Shown one piece after another: positions 34,668 to 47,157 of a DNA stretch of 64,000 nucleotides. Numbering within the stretch: the stretch's first letter is position 1; each line of letters starts with the position of its first letter. The stretch is from assembly GCF_014207985.1 (NCBI RefSeq), contig NZ_JACHMI010000001.1:7299001-7363000 (forward strand). Reading direction: 5' to 3'. The DNA comes from Nonomuraea rubra. GTDB lineage: Bacteria > Actinomycetota > Actinomycetes > Streptosporangiales > Streptosporangiaceae. A program made the translations under genes and the position numbers. Below the pieces are notes generated by a model. It searched no databases and had not been told where the DNA came from. It saw nothing but the letters and a program-made list of their open reading frames with translations.

Positions 34668-34859
34668 ATGTGCCCGCACGACCCGGCCTGTCCGGATGCC
34701 GAGGCGCCAGACCGCGAGGCGGCACGCACCCTCGCCTGCCACCCCGAGCAGGGGTGGAGTTTGCTCTGCAACGGAGTCGTCCTGTTCGAGGACACCGGTG
34801 AGCTCCTGCCCAGCGGCACCGCCATCGCACCGCACCGGCCCGTGGTCGGCGCCGCCTGA
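34668..34859 (+). CDS. DUF5999-like small protein
   Basis: 63 residues. The family signature is clear: MCPHDPACPDAEAPDREAAR, HPEQGWSLLCNGVVLFEDTG and SGTAIAPHRPV. Cys residues near the start (positions 2 and 8) and a later one could bind metal. Function of the family is unknown. A ribosome binding site CGGAGGC lies eight bases before the ATG. The 200 bp before it hold no gene. Monocistronic. Confidence 0.9.
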   Translation: MCPHDPACPDAEAPDREAARTLACHPEQGWSLLCNGVVLFEDTGELLPSGTAIAPHRPVVGAA

Positions 34860-34892
34860 CCGCCGCCCGCGTTCCTGCGCGGGGCCGTCCGG

Positions 34893-35483
34893 TCACGCGT
34901 AGCGCATGATCCATCCGGCGACGACCTCGCCCACTCTGGCGGGGTCGCGCTTCAGGTCGTGGTTCTCCCCCCGCAGCACCACCAGCTCCGCGGCGTCCGC
35001 CGCGTCGGGGATCCCGAACGGGTCCCGATCCCCGTTGACGACCAGCACGTCCACCCCGGCCCCGCGCAGCTCCTCGGCCCTGGAACGCTCCGGCCGCCCC
35101 GGCGGGTGCAGCGGGAAGGCCAGCGCCACCACCGCCGCCGCGCCGACCGCCCTGGCCGTACGGCACGCCACCCGCGCCCCGTTGCTCCGCCCGCCCTGCA
35201 CGAGGGGCAGCCCGGACCGGCCCGCGCGCACCTCCCGCAGCACGATCTCCCAGGCCTCGTCCTGCTTGACCGGCGAGCCGGGCGCCCGCGCCCCCGCCAC
35301 CCTGAACGCCTGCGTCACCCTGGCCACGCTGGCCCCGGCCGCGAGCGCGGCGTCGCGGACCGCCAGCAGGTCGGGAGCCTCCACTCCCCCGGCCGATCCG
35401 TGGGTCAGCACCAGCAGCAGCCGCGGGTCCGCGGCCTCGTCGAACTCGACCAGCGCCGGCCCTCTCGGCGTCATCACCTGCAT
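34893..35483 (-). CDS. Alpha/beta hydrolase (Tex30/KANL3-like)
   Basis: 196 residues. The alpha/beta fold starts LLLVLTHGSAGGVEAPDLLA. The nucleophile elbow is LVQGGRSNGARVACR (Gly-x-Ser-x-Gly), the acid Asp is in VNGDRDPFGIPD and the His is in LRGENHDLKRD. It probably hydrolyses an ester or thioester; no substrate clue. It converges with the DUF5999 gene and diverges from the small membrane protein gene. Confidence 0.85.
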   Translation of the reverse strand: MQVMTPRGPALVEFDEAADPRLLLVLTHGSAGGVEAPDLLAVRDAALAAGASVARVTQAFRVAGARAPGSPVKQDEAWEIVLREVRAGRSGLPLVQGGRSNGARVACRTARAVGAAAVVALAFPLHPPGRPERSRAEELRGAGVDVLVVNGDRDPFGIPDAADAAELVVLRGENHDLKRDPARVGEVVAGWIMRYA

Positions 35484-35564
35484 GGCAGCACCGTACCTGG
35501 GGAGGATCGGCCCCTAGCCCTCAGGGCGGATGACGGCGCGCCGCGCGGCGAGGATGATTTTCCT

Positions 35565-35906
35565 ATGCCAGACAAACGCCTCCGGGATGATCTGCAGGCC
35601 ACGCTCGACGCGCGCCGCGACCTCGGGCCGGAGTACGAGACCGCGCTCGTCGACTCGTTCGTGGAACGCCTCGACGCCACGATCGCCGCGCGCGTGCGGG
35701 CCGAGCTGGACCATGCGGACCCCGTGCGGGTCAAGCGCCGTCACCCGACCGCGCCCATGGTCCCGATCGTGCTGGGCTCGCTGGGCATCGGCGTGCCGCT
35801 GACGGCCATCGCGGCCAGCGCGGGCGGCGAGGGGCTGTTCGTCGCGTGGCTGTCGATCGTGCTGATCAACGTGGCCGCCGCCGTCGCGATCATGCGCAGG
35901 TCCTGA
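35565..35906 (+). CDS. Small membrane protein with helical N-terminal part
   Basis: 113 residues. The soluble N-terminal half is charged and helical (RLRDDLQATLDARRDLGPEY), followed by two hydrophobic helices (about 63-83 MVPIVLGSLGIGVPLTAIAA and 90-110 LFVAWLSIVLINVAAAVAIM). No family recognised beyond actinobacterial hypotheticals. The ATG lies 9 bases after GAGGAT. It converges with the TPR gene. Confidence 0.7.
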   Translation: MPDKRLRDDLQATLDARRDLGPEYETALVDSFVERLDATIAARVRAELDHADPVRVKRRHPTAPMVPIVLGSLGIGVPLTAIAASAGGEGLFVAWLSIVLINVAAAVAIMRRS

Positions 35907-35915
35907 GCCCCCGGC

Positions 35916-36725
35916 TCAGGCGTCGCGGTGGTAGCGCAGGCGCACCTCGGCGGCCAGCGTCTCGTCCTCGTGCTCCAGCCCGTACGACCAGACGCGTCCG
36001 GCGTCCTCGGCGCGCCCGCGCAGCGGCAGCGTGCGGGCCAGCAGCTCGATCGCCAGCGCGCTGGTCCCCGCGTCGGCCCCGCCCTCGACGCTCTCGGCGA
36101 ACTCGGCGCAGGCCAGCTCCAGATGCGCGATGCCGAGCTGGACCCGCAGCCCCGGCACCTCGTCCCCGGGGGCGAACTCCAGGGCGTCCAGGAGCACCTC
36201 GGCCGCCGCGCCGGGCTCGGCGTGGTCCATCATCAGCTCCGCCAGCTCGGCGGCGGCCTGCGCCCCGATCCGTTCCTCACCGCCGTGCGCGCCGGTCTCC
36301 ATCGCGGCGCGGAACTCCTTCTCCGCCTCCTCCAGGTGCTCGGCCCGCGTGGCCAGCCGGGCCAGCGCCAGGTGGGCCAGCGGCACGTACGCGGCCGTCC
36401 CGACCCCCAGCACGGCCTGCCAGGCGCCCCTGGCCTGCTCCTCGCGGCCCTCCCGCTCGAACCCCTGCGCCAGGTGGCAGGCGGCCTGGGCGGCGTACTC
36501 GGGGTGGCCGGTGGCCAGCGCGGTCCTGGCCGCGGCCCTGGCGCCCTCGACGTCGCCACTCTGTTCGAGCACCACGGCGAGGCCGACCGCGGCCTGCGCC
36601 CTGTCGGGCCCGTCGGGGTCCGCCGCCAGCTCGCCGAGTATGCGGGCGGCGGCGTCGAGGTCACCGCGCTCGGCCAGCAGGCGGGCGGTGTCGAGGGGCG
36701 GGGTCTCCAGCTCTGAGGACGTCAA
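35916..36725 (-). CDS. TPR-repeat protein
   Basis: 269 residues of tetratricopeptide-type helical repeats, e.g. ARLLAERGDLDAAARILGEL, AACHLAQGFEREGREEQARG and AHLALARLATRAEHLEEAEK. Probably a protein-interaction scaffold; the partner is unknown. The TTG start at 36725 follows AAGGAG at five bases. It lies downstream of gcvP-side sequence but is not linked to it. No signal peptide. Confidence 0.8.
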   Translation of the reverse strand: MTSSELETPPLDTARLLAERGDLDAAARILGELAADPDGPDRAQAAVGLAVVLEQSGDVEGARAAARTALATGHPEYAAQAACHLAQGFEREGREEQARGAWQAVLGVGTAAYVPLAHLALARLATRAEHLEEAEKEFRAAMETGAHGGEERIGAQAAAELAELMMDHAEPGAAAEVLLDALEFAPGDEVPGLRVQLGIAHLELACAEFAESVEGGADAGTSALAIELLARTLPLRGRAEDAGRVWSYGLEHEDETLAAEVRLRYHRDA

Positions 36726-36912
36726 GAGAGCTCCTTGGGGCGGCGGTCGCACCGAGCCTAACGACTAACGGCGATCATGTCTGCTCACTTGACACCGAAG
36801 GACTGGCCCGCACCAGGCCCCCGATCGCCGTGCCCGCCCGGACCTGCCCGAACACGTTCCAGGACAAGCCCGGCGAAGCGGGGCGCGATGCCGCGCCCCG
36901 CGCGTGTCGGCC

Positions 36913-39741
<2,829 letters not shown>

Positions 39742-39790
39742 GGGGTGTGCCTCCCGAGGCGTATGGAGACCGGCGCCAGGGCGCGGACGA

Positions 39791-40014
39791 GTGCCGGGTC
39801 TCCCCCTCTGTCAGCGCGGCCCCGCGATGTGCGGCGGCGCCACGACCTGAGAGCTTCACCCCCGGTGGGGCTTGCACCGTCGGTGAGGCGCGCCTGGCGG
39901 GCGCGCCTGCTTTCCAGAGTTGCCTCACCCGAGCGGTACTGGATGCCTGAGAGATTCCGGGGAGGGTTGCTCCTTCGGCGCCCCGGGACCAGGTGCCCGG
40001 GGACTCTCCCGCAC
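39791..40014 (-). ncRNA. Tandem glycine riboswitch upstream of gcvP
   Basis: On the minus strand two glycine aptamers lie in series. Aptamer 1 shows GCGCCGAAGGAGCAA (39967-39982) and CTCTCAGGCA (39944-39953). Aptamer 2 shows GACGGTGCAAGCC (39869-39881) and GAAGCTCTCAGGT (39845-39857), closing with AGAGGGGGAGACC. A GGCGCGCC hairpin extends aptamer 2. The 49-nt gap to the ATG contains the ribosome binding site, so regulation is probably ON by glycine, as in other gcv operons. Confidence 0.93.
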
Positions 40015-40101
40015 GGGGTCGTCAGCCTTACTGTCCTAGATTACTACGGTAGGCCCCGATAACCGCTCACCGGACCACGCGTGCCCTCTCCTGGCCGGAT
40101 C

Positions 40102-40722
40102 TCAGCCGGTACGGCGGGCGCGGCGCCTGCGGGCCAGTTCGTCAGCGGGATGGTCGGCCGGGACGGTGTCCTCGACCGCCGCGCGTTCCCCCGGCAGCTC
40201 CGCGAGGGAGCCCTCGACCTCTCGCCAGACCCGCCCGAGCGCGATGCCGAACACGCCCTGGCCGCCCTGGAGCAGGTCGATCACCTCGTCGGCCGAGGTG
40301 CACTCGTAGACGCTGACACCGTCGCTCATGAGCGTGATCTGCGCGAGGTCGGCGACCCCGCGGTCACGCAGGTGCTGCACCGCCGTGCGGATCTGCTGCA
40401 GCGACACCCCGGTGTCGAGGAGCCGCTTGACGACCTTGAGCACCAGGATGTCGCGGAAGCTGTAGAGCCGCTGGGAGCCCGAGCCGTGCGCGGCCCTTAT
40501 CGTCGGCTCGACCAGGCCCGTGCGCGCCCAGTAGTCCAGCTGCCTGTAGGTGATGCCGGCCGCGGCGCAGGCCGTCGGCCCGCGGTATCCGATGTCGCCC
40601 GGCAGCGCCGTCGGCTGCTCGTCGAAGAGCAGACCCTGCTCCCCGGCACGCTGCCGCGCGCTCTCGCGCCGCACCGGATCTTCCTGGCCGGCCGTCTTTC
40701 CCTCGCCGCTGCTGACCGCCAC
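40102..40722 (-). CDS. MerR-family regulator (Rv1830-type)
   Basis: 206 residues. A disordered start leads into a MerR HTH: ITYRQLDYWARTGLVEPTIR, then SQRLYSFRDILVLKVVKRLL and LQQIRTAVQHLRDRGV. The C-terminal domain resembles that of Mycobacterium Rv1830, which also lies next to gcvP and a DUF151 gene. GTG follows CCGGAGG. Its role is unknown; it is likely a cell-division or stress regulator by family. Confidence 0.85.
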   Translation of the reverse strand: MAVSSGEGKTAGQEDPVRRESARQRAGEQGLLFDEQPTALPGDIGYRGPTACAAAGITYRQLDYWARTGLVEPTIRAAHGSGSQRLYSFRDILVLKVVKRLLDTGVSLQQIRTAVQHLRDRGVADLAQITLMSDGVSVYECTSADEVIDLLQGGQGVFGIALGRVWREVEGSLAELPGERAAVEDTVPADHPADELARRRRARRTG

Positions 40723-40869
40723 GCGGACCTCCGGCTTTCTCTCATCCCGTGGCCTGATCTGGGGGTTCGTAAAGGGCGACCACGGGTTTCACTTGCACCG
40801 TAGGACCGTGACCATGCTCAGTCAACGATCCGGCTCGGCGCGTCGTGAAGCGTAAATGCACTGAAATAC

Positions 40870-41340
40870 CTACCCCGCCCTGCCGAAGTCCTCGGGAGTG
40901 ATCGTGTCAAGGAACTCCCTGAACTTCTCCACCTCGTCCTCCTGGTCGTCCGGGATGATCACCCCGGCCTCCTGGACGACCTCCTCGCTGGCGAAGATGC
41001 GGGCCCCGGTGCGCAGGGCGAGCGCGATCGAGTCGGACGGCCGCGCGCTCACCTCCACACCGTTGGAGAACACCAGATCGGCGAAGAAGATGCCGTCGCG
41101 CAGCGCGACGATGTTGACCGCACGCAGGCCGACACCCAGGGCGCTCAGCACGTCGCGGAAGAGGTCATGGGTGAGCGGCCGCGGCGGAGGCTCCTCCGCC
41201 TGGGCCAGCGCGATGGCCGTGGCTTCGGGCATGCCAATCCATATAGGAAGGAACCGCTCCCCGTGTGCCTCCTTGAGCAAGACGATCGGCTGATTAGTGG
41301 GCATTTCAACTCGAACGCCCACGACCTCCATCTGCAACAC
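40870..41340 (-). CDS. DUF151 bifunctional-nuclease-family protein
   Basis: 156 residues. Characteristic segments are VVLLKEAHGERFLPIWIG-type start (here PIVLLKEAHGERFLPIWIGM), RPLTHDLFRDVLSALG and VSARPSDSIALALRTGARIF. In Rv1829-type proteins the family is conserved beside the MerR genes; DNase/RNase activity has been suggested for plant relatives. GTG at 41340 lies six bases after CGGAG, which supports it over the ATG at 41331. Same direction as the flanking MerR genes. Confidence 0.92.
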   Translation of the reverse strand: MLQMEVVGVRVEMPTNQPIVLLKEAHGERFLPIWIGMPEATAIALAQAEEPPPRPLTHDLFRDVLSALGVGLRAVNIVALRDGIFFADLVFSNGVEVSARPSDSIALALRTGARIFASEEVVQEAGVIIPDDQEDEVEKFREFLDTITPEDFGRAG

Positions 41341-41472
41341 GGGCTGCTCCGTATTCCTGACCGGTCACCCGGCACAGCTCTTCGATCATCGCTTCTGCTG
41401 ACTTGGCTTCGCAATTCAACGTAACACCCAGCGGGCCTGGAATGTGCCCTCGCCTCCCAGCTCGCTACGGCC

Positions 41473-42126
41473 TCAGCGGCCCAGGACCGATCGCACGCCC
41501 GTGCGCACAAGGGATGCGTGCAGGTCGAGCAGCAGCGCGGAAAGCTCCCTGGCGACCTCGTCGGCCTCACCGATGGCTCCCGGGCGGCGCCGCTTGAGTA
41601 TGGGGGCGACCGTCTGCTCGACCAGACCGGCCTCCCGCTCGGCCGCCGCCTTGACCGCCCGCAGGTGCCGGGCGTGCAGCCCGAACCGGGCCAGCGCGCC
41701 CACGGTGCGGGCCACCTTGAGCGCCTCCTCGTCGTAGCGCCTGGCCACGGCGGCCAGCAGGCCGTAGTCCTCGAGCTCGGTGAGGGTCTCCTCGTCGATG
41801 CCGGCGGCCTCGAGCAGCTCGGCCCGGCTGAGCCTGGTCTCCTGGGCCTGCTGCAGGGCGCGCGGCCGGCCGAAGCTCTCGGCCATCCTGTCCTTGATCA
41901 CCCGCAGCGGCAGGTAGTGGTCACGCTGCTCGGTGAGGATGAAGCGCAGCTGCTCCACGTGCAGGTGGGTGAACTTACGGTAGCCGGACGGGCTGCGCTC
42001 GGGCTCGATCAGCCCCTCGCCCTCCAAGAACCTGATCTTGGAGATCGTCACGTCGGGGAACTCGCCCTGCAGGAGCGCGAGCACCTCCCCGATGCTCATG
42101 TGGGAGCGTGCCGCCTGAGAGCTCAT
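41473..42126 (-). CDS. ftsR: MerR-family regulator FtsR
   Basis: 217 residues. MerR HTH: HMSIGEVLALLQGEFPDVTI, SKIRFLEGEGLIEPERSPSG, YRKFTHLHVEQLRFILTEQR. The wing and C-terminal helices match Rv1828/Cg1631, where FtsR activates ftsZ and controls septation in Corynebacterium. Its position next to the garA-like and DUF151 genes is the same as in mycobacteria. ATG at 42126. Confidence 0.9.
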   Translation of the reverse strand: MSSQAARSHMSIGEVLALLQGEFPDVTISKIRFLEGEGLIEPERSPSGYRKFTHLHVEQLRFILTEQRDHYLPLRVIKDRMAESFGRPRALQQAQETRLSRAELLEAAGIDEETLTELEDYGLLAAVARRYDEEALKVARTVGALARFGLHARHLRAVKAAAEREAGLVEQTVAPILKRRRPGAIGEADEVARELSALLLDLHASLVRTGVRSVLGR

Positions 42127-42178
42127 CCGGCCTCCCGCGAACGGCCGCCCGTCATCTTGAGTCGCCCACTGCGCCCGC

Positions 42179-42691
42179 TCATGCGCCGGAGTTGCCCCGC
42201 ATCAGGAAGAGAAGGCGGAACTTGCCGATCTGCACCTCGTCTCCGGAGTGCAAAGGAACCTCCTCGATCCGCTCCCGGTTGACGTAGGTGCCGTTGAGGC
42301 TGCCCACGTCGCGCACGGAGAACTGGCCGCCGCGGTGGCGGTAGAACTCGACGTGGCGGCGGGAGACGGTGATGTCGTCGAGGAAGATGTCGCTCTCCGG
42401 GTGGCGCCCGGTGGTGGTCAGGTCCTTGTCGAGCCGGAAACGACTGCCCTGGTTGGGCCCCCTGGTCACGGTGAGCAACGCCGCGCCTGGCGGCAGCTGC
42501 TCGACCAGCGCCCGCTCGGCCAGGAGCATGTCGCCTGTCTCAGCCTCGTACGCCTCGATTCCCGCGACGGAGATCGTCGATGTGGTATCCCCGGAGACCT
42601 CGGGTCTGGTCAGCGGTGACCCACAGCGGGAACAGAAACGGGCATCCTCGGGGTTGGCGTGCCCGCACTGCGTGCAGTAGACGCTCGGCAT
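42179..42691 (-). CDS. garA: GarA-like FHA protein with zinc ribbon
   Basis: 170 residues. An N-terminal zinc ribbon shows CTQCGHANPEDARFCSRCGS. A linker contains GDTTSTISVAG, the Thr site phosphorylated in GarA by Ser/Thr kinases. The FHA domain (about 75-165) includes TGRHPESDIFLDDITVSRRH and VRDVGSLNGTYVNR. GarA controls 2-oxoglutarate flux by binding glutamate dehydrogenase and related enzymes; the FHA domain folds over its own phospho-Thr. Mycobacterial GarA lacks a visible N-terminal ribbon of this length. Same gene order as Rv1827-Rv1832. Confidence 0.9.
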   Translation of the reverse strand: MPSVYCTQCGHANPEDARFCSRCGSPLTRPEVSGDTTSTISVAGIEAYEAETGDMLLAERALVEQLPPGAALLTVTRGPNQGSRFRLDKDLTTTGRHPESDIFLDDITVSRRHVEFYRHRGGQFSVRDVGSLNGTYVNRERIEEVPLHSGDEVQIGKFRLLFLMRGNSGA

Positions 42692-42959
42692 CGATCGGCT
42701 CGGCCTCCTACCGCGAAGACGCGGCGACGGTGCTCAGGGCGCGCCTCGCTTCGCTTTTTCAAGTTTGCGAATGCCGCAACTTACGCTGATCAGCGGCAAA
42801 GGTCAAGGCGGGGCGCTGCACGTTGGGTTTGGACGCAGACAAAGGTACCGCCGCCCCCGCCCCGTGGTCCATGCCGCCGCGCGTTTCTACATCACGATCT
42901 TGCGGCACTCCCTGGGCACATCTTCGGCAAAGCCTTTTCGATCACAGCGTGTGACGCTA

Positions 42960-45476
42960 TCACCCCGCGGCCTGTTCCACGATCCGGGCCCAGCGTTCGA
43001 TGAGGGCCTGGGCGCCGTCCACGTCCCCCGCCTCGGCCCACAGGTCGGTGACGGGCTCGGCGGCGGCGGGCAGCACCAGCACCCAGCTCCCGTCGCCGCG
43101 GGTCACGCGCACGCCGTCCGTGGTGTCGACGCGCAGCCCCTGGTCCCCGGGCTGGGCCTCGGCCTCGGCCGCCTCGATGACCGAGCGCATCACGGCGCCC
43201 TTGGCCGCCCAGGGCGTGGGCACGGTGCGCTTGAGCAGCTTGACCTCGGGGATCCTGGCGTCGATCTGGCTGAGCGACAGCCGGGTGCGGGCGACCAGGC
43301 CGAGCAGGCGGATGAACGCGGCCAGCCCGTCGATCGCGGGGCTGAACTCCGGCACGACGAAGCCGCCGCGCCCGTCGGCCGCGAAGATCATGTCGGGCCC
43401 GGCGGCGGCCGAGGTGAGGGCGTCCTGCGCGGTGGAGGTCCACTGCACCTGCACGCCGTGGAAGCGGCACACCTGCTCGGCGACCCGGGTCGTGGTGACC
43501 GGCAGCGCCACCTGCCCGCCCCTGCGCTCGGCGGCGACCAGGTCGAGCACGACGAGCAGCGCCCGTTCCTCGCTGATGAGCTGGCCCTTCTCGTCCACCA
43601 GGGCGATGCGCTCGCCGACCGGGTCGAACCGCACGCCGAACGCCGCCCGCGAGCTGCTGACCAGCTCCGACAGGCGTTGCAGGTCGCGGCGGCGCTCGGC
43701 GAGCGTCTCGGTGGGCGAGACGTCGTCGAGTCGGGCGTTGACGGTGAGCACCTCGACGCCGACCCGGCCGAGCAGGGTGGGCAGCACCAGCGAGGAGGTG
43801 CCGCCCGCGCAGTCCACGACGACCTTCATGTCCCGTACGCCGCTGACCCCGACGTTGCGCAGCAGCTCGTGGGTGTAGTCCTCGAAGGCCCTGGCCGGGT
43901 AGGCGAGCTCGGCGATCTCGCCGGGGAACGCGCGGCGGAACTCCTGGCGGGAGAAGACCCGCTCCAGCTTGCGCTGCGCGGCCGGCGGCAGGTCGGCGCC
44001 GCGGTCGTCCATGATGACGATGTCCACGCTCTGCGGGTCGCCGGGGGTGGTGCGCAGCGCGATGCCGCCGGCGGCCGACTCGCGGGCGGTGTGGAAGCGG
44101 GTGACGGGCAGCGGGGCGGCCTCGAGGTCGAGCACGTTGATGGCGCCGGCGGTGAGCGCGCCGATGACGGCCCGCTTGAGCGCCCTGGCGGCCAGGGAGC
44201 AGTCGCGGGAGGCGACGACGTACTCGCCCTTCCTGAGGGTGGTGGCGTACGCGCTGGCCAGACGCACGCACAGCTCGGCGGTGATCTCGACGTTGACCAG
44301 GCCGCTGACGCCGCGCGGGCCGAACAGGTTGCGCTGCCCGCGCGACTCCCAGATGACGCTGGTGTTGACGACCGCGCCGGCCTCGATGGTCTTGAACGGG
44401 TAGACCCTGACGCCGCTGGAGACGTACGCCTCGGCCTCGATGACGCATTCGTCGCCGATGACGGCGTTCTCCTCGATGCGGGCGCCGGCCATCACGTCGG
44501 TGCTCTTGCCGATCACGCAGCCGCGCAGGTGGGCGCCGGGGCCGAGGTAGACGTTGTCGTGGACGACCGCGCGGTGCAGGAACGCGCCCTCGCGGACGAC
44601 CGCGTTGTTGCCGAGCACGGTGTACTCGCGCAGCTCGGCGCCCGCCTCCACCTTGGCGTATTCGCCGATGAGCAGCGGGCCCTTGAGCACGGCGTCGGGG
44701 TCCACCGAGGCCGAGTCCGCCACCCAGACGCCCGGGGAGAGCTCGAAGCCGCCGAGGTCCAGCTCGACCTTGCCGGACAGGGCGTCGGCCTGGGCCTTGA
44801 GGTAGCTGTCGTGGGTGCCGACGTCCTCCCAGTAGCCGTCGGCGACGTAGCCGTAGATGGCGGCGCCGCGCTCCAGGAGGGCGGGGAACACGTCGGAGGA
44901 CCAGTCGACGGGCTCGCCGGGCGCGACGGCGTCGAGGACCTCGGGTTCCATGACGTAGATGCCGGTGTTGACGGTGTCGGAGAAGACCTGGCCCCAGGTG
45001 GGTTTCTCCAGGAAGCGCTGTACGCGGCCCTCGTCGTCCACGATGATGATCCCGAATTCGAGCGGGTTCGGGACGCGTTTGAGGCCGATCGTGACAAGGG
45101 CGCCATTTTCGCGGTGAAAACGGATCATGTCGGATAAATCGATATCCGTCAGGGCATCTCCGGAGATCACCAGAAATCGATCGTCGCGGAGGCGGTCGGC
45201 GGCGTTCTTGACGCTGCCGGCGGTGCCGAGGGGGATGTCCTCGGTGGCGTACTGGAGGCTCATGCCCAGCTCGTCGCCGTCGCCGAAGTAGTTGCGCACG
45301 AGCGCGGCCAGGAACTGCAGCGTCACCACCGTCTCGGTGACGCCGTGCCGCTTGAGCAGGCGCAGGACGTGCTCCATGATCGGGCGGTTGGCCACGGGAA
45401 GCAGGGGTTTGGGCTGGTTGGCGGTCATGGGACGCAGCCGAGTGCCCTCACCGCCCGCCATGACGACCGCCTTCAC
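42960..45476 (-). CDS. Nucleotidyltransferase fused to a degenerate phosphohexomutase domain
   Basis: 838 residues. Residues about 1-230 are an NDP-sugar pyrophosphorylase: [33 protein letters not shown] and [12 protein letters not shown]. About 250-370 is a left-handed beta-helix. About 385-838 is a phosphomannomutase-like domain, but its four active loops are lost: TASHNP reads RTTPGDP (about 475), DGDGDR reads DPVGER (about 617), GEMSGH reads GRGGF, and RPSGTEP reads LPAAAEP. It probably makes GDP-mannose (or GDP-glucose), with the second domain structural or regulatory. GTG starts four bases after the phosphotransferase stop. Confidence 0.9.
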   Translation of the reverse strand: MKAVVMAGGEGTRLRPMTANQPKPLLPVANRPIMEHVLRLLKRHGVTETVVTLQFLAALVRNYFGDGDELGMSLQYATEDIPLGTAGSVKNAADRLRDDRFLVISGDALTDIDLSDMIRFHRENGALVTIGLKRVPNPLEFGIIIVDDEGRVQRFLEKPTWGQVFSDTVNTGIYVMEPEVLDAVAPGEPVDWSSDVFPALLERGAAIYGYVADGYWEDVGTHDSYLKAQADALSGKVELDLGGFELSPGVWVADSASVDPDAVLKGPLLIGEYAKVEAGAELREYTVLGNNAVVREGAFLHRAVVHDNVYLGPGAHLRGCVIGKSTDVMAGARIEENAVIGDECVIEAEAYVSSGVRVYPFKTIEAGAVVNTSVIWESRGQRNLFGPRGVSGLVNVEITAELCVRLASAYATTLRKGEYVVASRDCSLAARALKRAVIGALTAGAINVLDLEAAPLPVTRFHTARESAAGGIALRTTPGDPQSVDIVIMDDRGADLPPAAQRKLERVFSRQEFRRAFPGEIAELAYPARAFEDYTHELLRNVGVSGVRDMKVVVDCAGGTSSLVLPTLLGRVGVEVLTVNARLDDVSPTETLAERRRDLQRLSELVSSSRAAFGVRFDPVGERIALVDEKGQLISEERALLVVLDLVAAERRGGQVALPVTTTRVAEQVCRFHGVQVQWTSTAQDALTSAAAGPDMIFAADGRGGFVVPEFSPAIDGLAAFIRLLGLVARTRLSLSQIDARIPEVKLLKRTVPTPWAAKGAVMRSVIEAAEAEAQPGDQGLRVDTTDGVRVTRGDGSWVLVLPAAAEPVTDLWAEAGDVDGAQALIERWARIVEQAAG

Positions 45477-45480
45477 CCGA

Positions 45481-46062
45481 TCACCCCTTCTTGGCCGCGG
45501 TTACGAGTTGGCGCACCTGTACCACATACAGCACCCCCGCCCACCAGTACAGGCCCGTTCCCCAGAGCGCGAAGGCCCACCCGGCAATCCGGGCTATTTC
45601 GGCATACCACCCAGAGTGGGAGGCAAGGAAGAGGAGAGGGAAGGCGTACATGAGGTTGAACATGGCGGCCTTGCCCAGGAAATGCACTTGAAGTGCCTTA
45701 TAACCGTATTTGCGAAGTACGGGGAAGAAACTCGCGACCAAGAGTTCACGCCCGAGGATGACCACGACCAGCCACCACGGGATGACCTCGCGCAGCAGGA
45801 GGGCGAAGATGGTGGCGAAGACGTAGAGCTTGTCCGCCGCCGGGTCGATGAGCCGGCCGAGCCTGCTGGTCTGATTGAACGCCCGGGCGATCTTTCCGTC
45901 GAGCCAGTCCGTGAAACCGGCCACCGCGAGAACGCCGATGGCCCAGCCGTCCGCCTGGGGCACGAGAACCAGCCAGAGGAACACGGGGACGCCCAGGAGG
46001 CGCAGGAAGCTCAGCAGGTTAGGAACCGTCCAGATCCGGTCCTCGGCGGAAGTTTCGCTCAC
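45481..46062 (-). CDS. CDP-alcohol phosphatidyltransferase family protein
   Basis: 193-residue membrane enzyme with about five or six helices. The catalytic signature is [20 protein letters not shown] and [10 protein letters not shown] (DGxxAR-x8-GxxxDxxxD). It transfers a phosphatidyl group from CDP-diacylglycerol to an alcohol such as glycerol phosphate or inositol phosphate; which one is not clear. GTG at 46062 is seven bases after TAGGGT, so leaderless. It leads an operon with the nucleotidyltransferase, four bases apart. Confidence 0.9.
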   Translation of the reverse strand: MSETSAEDRIWTVPNLLSFLRLLGVPVFLWLVLVPQADGWAIGVLAVAGFTDWLDGKIARAFNQTSRLGRLIDPAADKLYVFATIFALLLREVIPWWLVVVILGRELLVASFFPVLRKYGYKALQVHFLGKAAMFNLMYAFPLLFLASHSGWYAEIARIAGWAFALWGTGLYWWAGVLYVVQVRQLVTAAKKG

Positions 46063-46254
46063 GCAGCAGACCCTACTGCGTGAACTGCGACGCAGCGCTC
46101 GCCCTCCCGCCCCGGCTTCCCCAGGCCACACACCCTCGGGCCGGGGCCCGCTCGCGGACGCGCCGGACCAAGCCCCGACCGGAACCCACGGGGCAGGGCC
46201 GGAATCGCGGGGCGGGGGTCGTGGGCACGGGAACGCGGTCGCGCGGAGGTGTGG

Positions 46255-47157
46255 TCAGGTGCGAAGGAAGGAGTGGGTGCGGCCCACCTCCTCGAAGCCG
46301 AGCCGTCCGTAGAAGTGGCGCGGCCAGTCGCCCGCGTCGGCCACCAGGAAGACCAGCTCGGCGCCGGCCGCCTCGGCCAGGAGCGCGTTCATCAGGGCGC
46401 GCGCGTACCCCTTGCCCCGGTGCTCCTCGCCGGTGAAGACGCTCTCGATCTGGGCGACCCCGCCGTGCGCGTACAGGTCGGCGCGGGCGGCGATCTCGCC
46501 GGACGGGGTGCGTACGCCGCGGAAGCCGACAGTGTCGGCGCCGCGCAGCCGGGACTCGACCCGCCTGGCGAGCCCGTCGATCACCTCGGCGGGAGCCTGC
46601 GGCAGCGTACGGCGCCAGTCGCGCCGCAGCACCGGCTCCAGCTCCGCGAGCGTGAGCCGCTCGGCCGGCGGCGGATCGGGCGGGATCTCCCCGCGGAAGG
46701 CCATGACGAGGTTCGTCTCGTGCTCGTAGCCGGCGGCGTCGAACGCGGGCGCGCACGCCTCTCCGAGCCGGTCGTCGTCCACGCACACGAGCCGGTGATC
46801 GCGCCCCGCCAGCACCTCATCGGCCGCCGCCATCAACCGCCCGGCCAGCCCCTCAGCACCGGCCGCCGTCAGCCGACCTGGCGGTTCGGGATCCCCAGCC
46901 TCCGCCAGCCGCCTCACCGCCCCAGGATCGGCAGCCGCCGTCCGCCGCCCCGCCGCCGGATCGGCTGCCGTGACGATCAGCTTGTTGTCGTCGTACGAGC
47001 CGGGAAACCGCTCGTCCAGCACCCCGAACCCGCCCTCCACCGGCACCACCACGGGCGCCCTGCGCCGGGCGAAACCCTGGAGGAAGGCGAGGGCCCGGGC
47101 CAGGTCCGCCGCCGCACCGCCGCGTTCCAGAGCCGGCCCGCGGGCGAGCTCATCCAC
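46255..47157 (-). CDS. GNAT-family N-acetyltransferase
   Basis: 300 residues. The C-terminal half is a GNAT fold: EHRGKGYARALMNALLAEAA (the Q/R-x-x-G-x-G/A acetyl-CoA loop) and FYGRLGFEEVGRTHSF. The N-terminal half looks like a second, degenerate GNAT copy, as in mycothiol- or aminoglycoside-type double GNATs. The GTG overlaps the trpF stop by eight bases (GTGGATGA), so the pair is coupled. Substrate unknown. Confidence 0.85.
   Translation of the reverse strand: MDELARGPALERGGAAADLARALAFLQGFARRRAPVVVPVEGGFGVLDERFPGSYDDNKLIVTAADPAAGRRTAAADPGAVRRLAEAGDPEPPGRLTAAGAEGLAGRLMAAADEVLAGRDHRLVCVDDDRLGEACAPAFDAAGYEHETNLVMAFRGEIPPDPPPAERLTLAELEPVLRRDWRRTLPQAPAEVIDGLARRVESRLRGADTVGFRGVRTPSGEIAARADLYAHGGVAQIESVFTGEEHRGKGYARALMNALLAEAAGAELVFLVADAGDWPRHFYGRLGFEEVGRTHSFLRT

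Noticed and set aside
42765..45137. 790-codon plus-strand open frame
   Set aside because: Antisense shadow of the nucleotidyltransferase gene.
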